NCBI GenBank assembly: GCA_900549475.1
Contig: UROF01000035.1
Span: 1-24,363, forward strand
Origin: an uncultured Eubacteriales bacterium
GTDB lineage: Bacteria > Bacillota > Clostridia > Oscillospirales > Oscillospiraceae
Direction of reading: 5' to 3'
DNA: 24,363 nt
A program made the translations under genes and the position numbers. The notes beneath the pieces are model-generated. The model was given only the letters and a program-made list of their open reading frames with translations. It made no database searches and was not told the origin of the DNA. Positions 21,571-24,363 of this stretch are shown one piece after another (position 1 is the first letter of the stretch; the number at the start of each line of letters is the position of its first letter).

Positions 21571-21600
21571 CTCAAAAGCTGCGCCGCATAAAACAAAGAT
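21571..21600 (+). repeat. Recurrent gene-border motif, copy 5
   Basis: CTCAAAAGCTGCGCCGC followed by ATAAAACAAAGAT lies just after the terminator and 24 bases before the promoter-like unit at 21624. Confidence 0.6.
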
Positions 21601-21623
21601 AAGGCTTCCGACCAAGCGGCCAA

Positions 21624-21698
21624 GTTGTTACTTTTCTGATAACAGATGCCAGTTCCCCTGGCTATTGGGCCCACGTCGTGGTATGGTGTGTCGCTGAC
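21624..21698 (+). promoter_or_regulatory. Recurrent promoter-like unit, copy 3 (before the DUF6809-like gene)
   Basis: The unit has GTTACTTTTCTGATAAC, then CCCTGGCTATTGG, then CGTGGTATGGTGTGTCGCTGA. CTGGCT and TATGGT are 18 bases apart. Confidence 0.55.
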
Positions 21699-21712
21699 AG
21701 GAGGCGGCATAC

Positions 21713-22024
21713 GTGAATGACTACATGCGAGCATTGCACCAGCGGTTCTGCCGGGAACCGGAATGTGAGAAGGTCCGGGCAGAACTGGAGCGGGCCTACC
21801 ACATACTCCGGCAAAAGATTTCCCAACAAGACCATGGGATGCTATTACGGATCGCAGACCTGGAGATCGAGATTCGGGAGGAACCTTCTCTGACCTCTTT
21901 CATCGCCGGGTTTCAGCTGGGTATGGGCATCGCTGGAGAACCGGAGCCCTACTCCTTCGAGGACGAGGACGAAAGACGAGCCGTGGAAAGATTCAAAGCA
22001 CGGCATCCCCGGCCCAAAAATTGA
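21713..22024 (+). CDS. DUF6809-type small accessory protein
   Basis: This 103-residue acidic, mostly helical protein (MNDYMRALHQRFCREPECEKVRAELERAYHILRQK...) has a C-terminal AGFQLGMGIAGEPEPYSFEDEDE. The design fits the DUF6809-type proteins common on Clostridia mobile elements, recalled from memory rather than searched. It starts at GTG 21713 with AGGAGG upstream. It has its own promoter-like unit and a border motif overlapping its stop, so it looks like a separate module between the mobilisation and integration genes. The function is unknown. Confidence 0.7.
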   Translation: MNDYMRALHQRFCREPECEKVRAELERAYHILRQKISQQDHGMLLRIADLEIEIREEPSLTSFIAGFQLGMGIAGEPEPYSFEDEDERRAVERFKARHPRPKN

Positions 22025-22042
22025 TACGCTATACAAAGAAAA
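22013..22042 (+). repeat. Recurrent gene-border motif, copy 6
   Basis: CCCAAAAATTGATACGC followed by TATACAAAGAAAA spans the stop codon of the preceding gene (22022-22024) and leads into a terminator. Confidence 0.5.
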
Positions 22043-22044
22043 GG

Positions 22045-22070
22045 GCTGCCACCATCGGCAGCTCTTTCTT
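22045..22070 (+). terminator. Terminator after the DUF6809-like gene
   Basis: GCTGCC and GGCAGC form a 6-bp stem with loop ACCATC, followed by TCTTTCTT. Confidence 0.65.
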
Positions 22071-22139
22071 AACTTTTTGATAACTGTGGCCGCAGGCCCT
22101 GGCTATTTCTTTTTTCTGTGGTATGTTGTGTCGTTGATG
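22069..22139 (+). promoter_or_regulatory. Recurrent promoter-like unit, copy 4 (before the third integrase)
   Basis: The unit has TTAACTTTTTGATAAC, then CCCTGGCTATTTC, then CTGTGGTATGTTGTGTCG. CTGGCT and TATGTT are 17 bases apart. It is nearly identical to the copy at 10425 from CCCTGG onward. The 77 bases between it and the integrase ATG hold no gene. Confidence 0.6.
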
Positions 22140-22216
22140 AGAGCCCGCAGGCTCCATGCATGCGAGCAACCGAGCGGAGCGAGGCACTTAGTGAGTCGTA
22201 AAAGGAGGTATGCAAC

Positions 22217-23371
22217 ATGGCAAAGAAACGGGCCAATGGAGAGGGCAACATCAGAAAGAGAAAAGATGGCCGCTGGTAGGGGCGGTACACCGCCGGGTAC
22301 GATCCCAAAACCGGGAAGCGGATCATCAAGAATGTGCTGGGCAAAACCCAGGCAGAGGTCAAGGAGAAACTGAAGACCGCCATTGAAGAAACGCGGGGAT
22401 TGGATGTAAGCCGCAGCGAGGAGTACACGGTAGCCACTTGGCTGCGGACCTGGTATGCGCTCTACGCCAAGCCCAATATCCGGGTCGCAACGGCTGACCG
22501 CTATCAGCTGATGATTGAAACTTACACCATCCCTCGGATCGGAGACATCAAGCTGAAAAATCTGACCTCCCGGCAGCTACAGAAGTTCTACAAGGATCTA
22601 CTGGAGGACGGTCGGGTCAACCGCAAGAGCGGAAAGGGAAATCCAGGGCTCAGCAGCACCACTGTCCGCAGCGTCCACCTGATGCTCCACTGCGCCTTCC
22701 AGCGGGCTATCAAAGAGCGGCTGATTCCCCGGAACCCCACGGAGGATTGCATCGCGCCGAAGATGCATAAGATTGAAATGAAAATTCTTCCCCCGGAACA
22801 CATGAAGGCCTATCTGGATGCAGCGGATCAAAGAGGACTTCTCCCCATGTTCTACCTGGAGCTGGTCAGCGGTCTTCGGAAGGGTGAGTTGGTGGCGCTG
22901 CGGTGGGATGACCTGGACACACAAAATCGCACCATCTCCGTCAGCAAACAATATATCAAAAACCCGAACGGAGAACTGACGCTCTCAAGGCCCAAAACGG
23001 AGACCTCCGTCCGGCAAGTGTCGATCCCGCAGACGGCGGTGGATCTACTAATCCAGGAGCACGAGAAACACCCGGACAACCCTTACCTGTTCCCCTCCCC
23101 GGTGACAGGAGAGATGTACTACCCGGACAGCGTGGTGAACCTCCACAAAAAAATTCTAAAAGATGCCGGACTTGAATACATCAGGTTCCATGATCTGCGG
23201 CACACCTTCGCAACCACGGCTCTGCAAAACGGCGTGGACATCAAGACGGTATCCAGCATGCTGGGTCACTACGACGCCGGATTCACCCTCCGCACCTACA
23301 CCCACGCCACCAGGCAAAAACAGGACGAAGCAGCGGCCACGATGGGTGCCTTCATGGAGCAGATGTTGTGA
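22217..23371 (+). pseudogene. Tyrosine integrase of element B, interrupted by an amber codon
   Basis: ATG 22217 has AAAGGAGGT upstream and begins MAKKRANGEGNIRKRKDGRW, the usual AP2-like arm-binding domain. Codon 21 is TAG (22277-22279) where the two other integrases here have GAG (DGRWEGR), a single-base change. The rest is intact to 23371, with the catalytic Arg in SGLRKGE, HDLRHTFAT, LGHYDAG and the nucleophilic Tyr in RTYTHA. Re-initiation at GTG 22334 could give a 345-residue protein without the arm-binding domain. That product would probably not recombine normally. The gene lies about 190 bp from the att site in tRNA-Thr, as expected for the integrase of element B. Confidence 0.85.
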
Positions 23372-23450
23372 AGACCAAGATCAGAAAAAGCCGGCCAGGA
23401 GGCACAATCCTCCTGCCCGGTACTCTTGTCTCCATTGTTTCCTTTCGGCA

Positions 23451-23498
23451 AGTGGGTCACGGTGTGGGTCAGACAGTTGACCCACATTTTGACCCACA
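23451..23498. repeat. Four integrase arm-type sites, two direct and two inverted
   Basis: (A/T)GTGGGTCA occurs at 23451-23459 and 23463-23471. Its reverse TGACCCACA occurs at 23478-23486 and 23490-23498. The cluster lies between the integrase gene and its att site, the usual location for arm-type binding sites. Confidence 0.7.
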
Positions 23499-23520
23499 CG
23501 AAAAAGTGCAAATCCGCAAC

Positions 23521-23557
23521 AAAAAACACCCGAAATCCGATGATTTCAGGTGTTTTT

Positions 23558-23558
<1 letters not shown>
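23521..23558. terminator. Bidirectional terminator between integrase and tRNA-Thr
   Basis: AAAAAACACC-GAAATC pairs with GATTTC-GGTGTTTTTT around a CGAT loop, with one mismatch. Both outer sides have homopolymer tracts, so it can end the minus-strand tRNA transcript and the plus-strand integrase transcript. Confidence 0.88.
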
Positions 23559-23633
<75 letters not shown>

Positions 23634-23733
23634 ATGTACGCGGCTTACGCCGCTCTATTCAAAAAGGCCGTCGCCTTATTGCCAACCGTCTCACTGGACT
23701 ATTACCAACTCAGGACCAGCACTCTTTTTCTTC

Positions 23734-23810
23734 TGGCGACCCAGAACGGGCTCGAACCGTCGACCTCCAGCGTGACAGGCTGGCGTTCTAACCAACTGAA
23801 CTACTGGGCC
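23734..23810 (-). tRNA. tRNA-Asp(GTC)
   Basis: The acceptor GGCCCAG pairs with CTGGGTC. The anticodon loop CTGTCAC gives anticodon GTC, the T-loop is GGTTCGAGCC and CCA is encoded. Confidence 0.95.
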
Positions 23811-23833
23811 AGATCTCACCCGCCGGAACGGGC

Positions 23834-23862
23834 ACTATATAAAACAGCATATACTGTTTCAA
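23834..23862 (-). promoter_or_regulatory. Possible promoter for tRNA-Asp and tRNA-Thr
   Basis: On the minus strand TTGAAA (23857-23862) and TATAGT (23834-23839) are separated by 17 bases, in the gap between tRNA-Trp and tRNA-Asp. Confidence 0.5.
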
Positions 23863-23866
23863 GCAA

Positions 23867-23942
23867 TGGCAGGGGCAGAAGGATTCGAACCCTCGGCACG
23901 CGGTTTTGGAGACCGCTGCTCTACCAGCTGAGCTATACCCCT
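23867..23942 (-). tRNA. tRNA-Trp(CCA)
   Basis: The acceptor AGGGGTA pairs with TGCCCCT. The anticodon loop CTCCAAA gives anticodon CCA, the T-loop is GGTTCGAATCC and the 3' CCA is encoded. Confidence 0.95.
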
Positions 23943-23984
23943 ATATCCGTATACTCACCATAGCAACGATACCCTCAAAAGGTT

Positions 23985-24016
23985 CCCCGATGAGGTGTTA
24001 CCGCACCCCATCGGGG
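23985..24016 (-). terminator. Hairpin between tRNA-Met/Ile2 and tRNA-Trp
   Basis: CCCCGATG pairs with CATCGGGG, with additional inner pairing (GGTG/CACC). On the minus strand AACCTTTT follows. It may be a weak terminator or a processing site. Confidence 0.4.
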
Positions 24017-24019
24017 GCT

Positions 24020-24096
<77 letters not shown>

Positions 24097-24103
24097 AAGT
24101 CTT

Positions 24104-24140
24104 AAAAAGATGGGCCGCCGCGCCATTAGCGGCGGCCCAT
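24104..24140 (-). terminator. Terminator after tRNA-Asn
   Basis: A perfect 12-bp stem (24110-24121 with 24129-24140) is followed on the minus strand by CTTTTTAAG. It divides the tRNA cluster into at least two transcription units. Confidence 0.85.
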
Positions 24141-24142
24141 TC

Positions 24143-24218
24143 TGGCTCCCCCAGTTGGACTCGAACCAACGACACCGCGGTTAACAGCCGCGTGCTCTAC
24201 CGACTGAGCTATGGAGGA
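24143..24218 (-). tRNA. tRNA-Asn(GTT)
   Basis: The acceptor TCCTCCA pairs with TGGGGGA (with wobbles). The anticodon loop CTGTTAA gives anticodon GTT, the T-loop is GGTTCGAGTCC and CCA is encoded. Confidence 0.95.
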
Positions 24219-24226
24219 ATACATTG

Positions 24227-24260
24227 GAAGTGGCCTGGCCTAGTCGGACCAGACCACTTC
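24227..24260 (-). repeat. Hairpin between 5S rRNA and tRNA-Asn
   Basis: GAAGTGG-CTGG pairs with CCAG-CCACTTC around a nine-base loop, with one mismatch. There is no U-tract, so it is probably an rRNA/tRNA processing structure rather than a terminator. Confidence 0.5.
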
Positions 24261-24264
24261 GTGT

Positions 24265-24363
<99 letters not shown>

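Overview
The window looks like a piece of chromosome from a gut Clostridia species, most likely Oscillospiraceae (Flavonifractor/Intestinimonas-like). That placement is inferred from the relaxase, integrase and small accessory protein types and from the G+C-rich codon use. It cannot be proved from the sequence alone. The right end is a minus-strand rRNA-operon tail: a partial 5S rRNA followed by tRNA-Asn, tRNA-Met/Ile2, tRNA-Trp, tRNA-Asp and tRNA-Thr(GGT). Nearly everything to the left is mobile DNA that has accumulated at the 3' end of tRNA-Thr.

Positions 1-5220 hold a visibly more A+T-rich minus-strand block: nitroreductase, two MATE efflux pumps, an ACT-domain protein with a frameshift at its start, and a nitrilase. 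A consensus sigma-A promoter (TTGACA-17-TATAAT) and a leader with an intrinsic-terminator hairpin precede it, so it looks like drug-responsive cargo. Positions 5268-13566 form mobile element A: a decayed sigma-like gene, an excisionase-like HTH protein, a winged-helix replication-type protein, a putative attenuator, a small relaxosome protein, a MobP3-type relaxase fused to Sel1 repeats, a Fic/VbhA-type toxin-antitoxin pair, a zinc-ribbon protein and two overlapping tyrosine integrases. It ends at a 45-nt 3' fragment of tRNA-Thr. The left end of A is not visible, and the efflux block may be its cargo.

Positions 13567-23602 form element B, bounded by a 36-bp direct repeat (13531-13566 and 23567-23602) that lies inside tRNA-Thr. 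Its cargo is a minus-strand operon of an HTH regulator, a membrane Ser/Thr kinase with leucine-rich repeats, a small lipoprotein and a large beta-helix lipoprotein. Its mobilisation genes are MobC, a pC221-MobA-like relaxase that probably starts at CTG, and a membrane-anchored coiled-coil protein encoded wholly inside the relaxase gene in the +1 frame. A DUF6809-type protein and an integrase broken by an amber codon follow.

Two short intergenic motifs recur at gene borders in both elements. One is a promoter-like unit seen four times and the other a gene-end motif seen six times. They suggest that the accessory genes are exchanged as standard modules. The most promising leads are these border motifs, the nested relaxase gene, the kinase/LRR/lipoprotein cargo operon, and the nested att/arm-site structure at tRNA-Thr.
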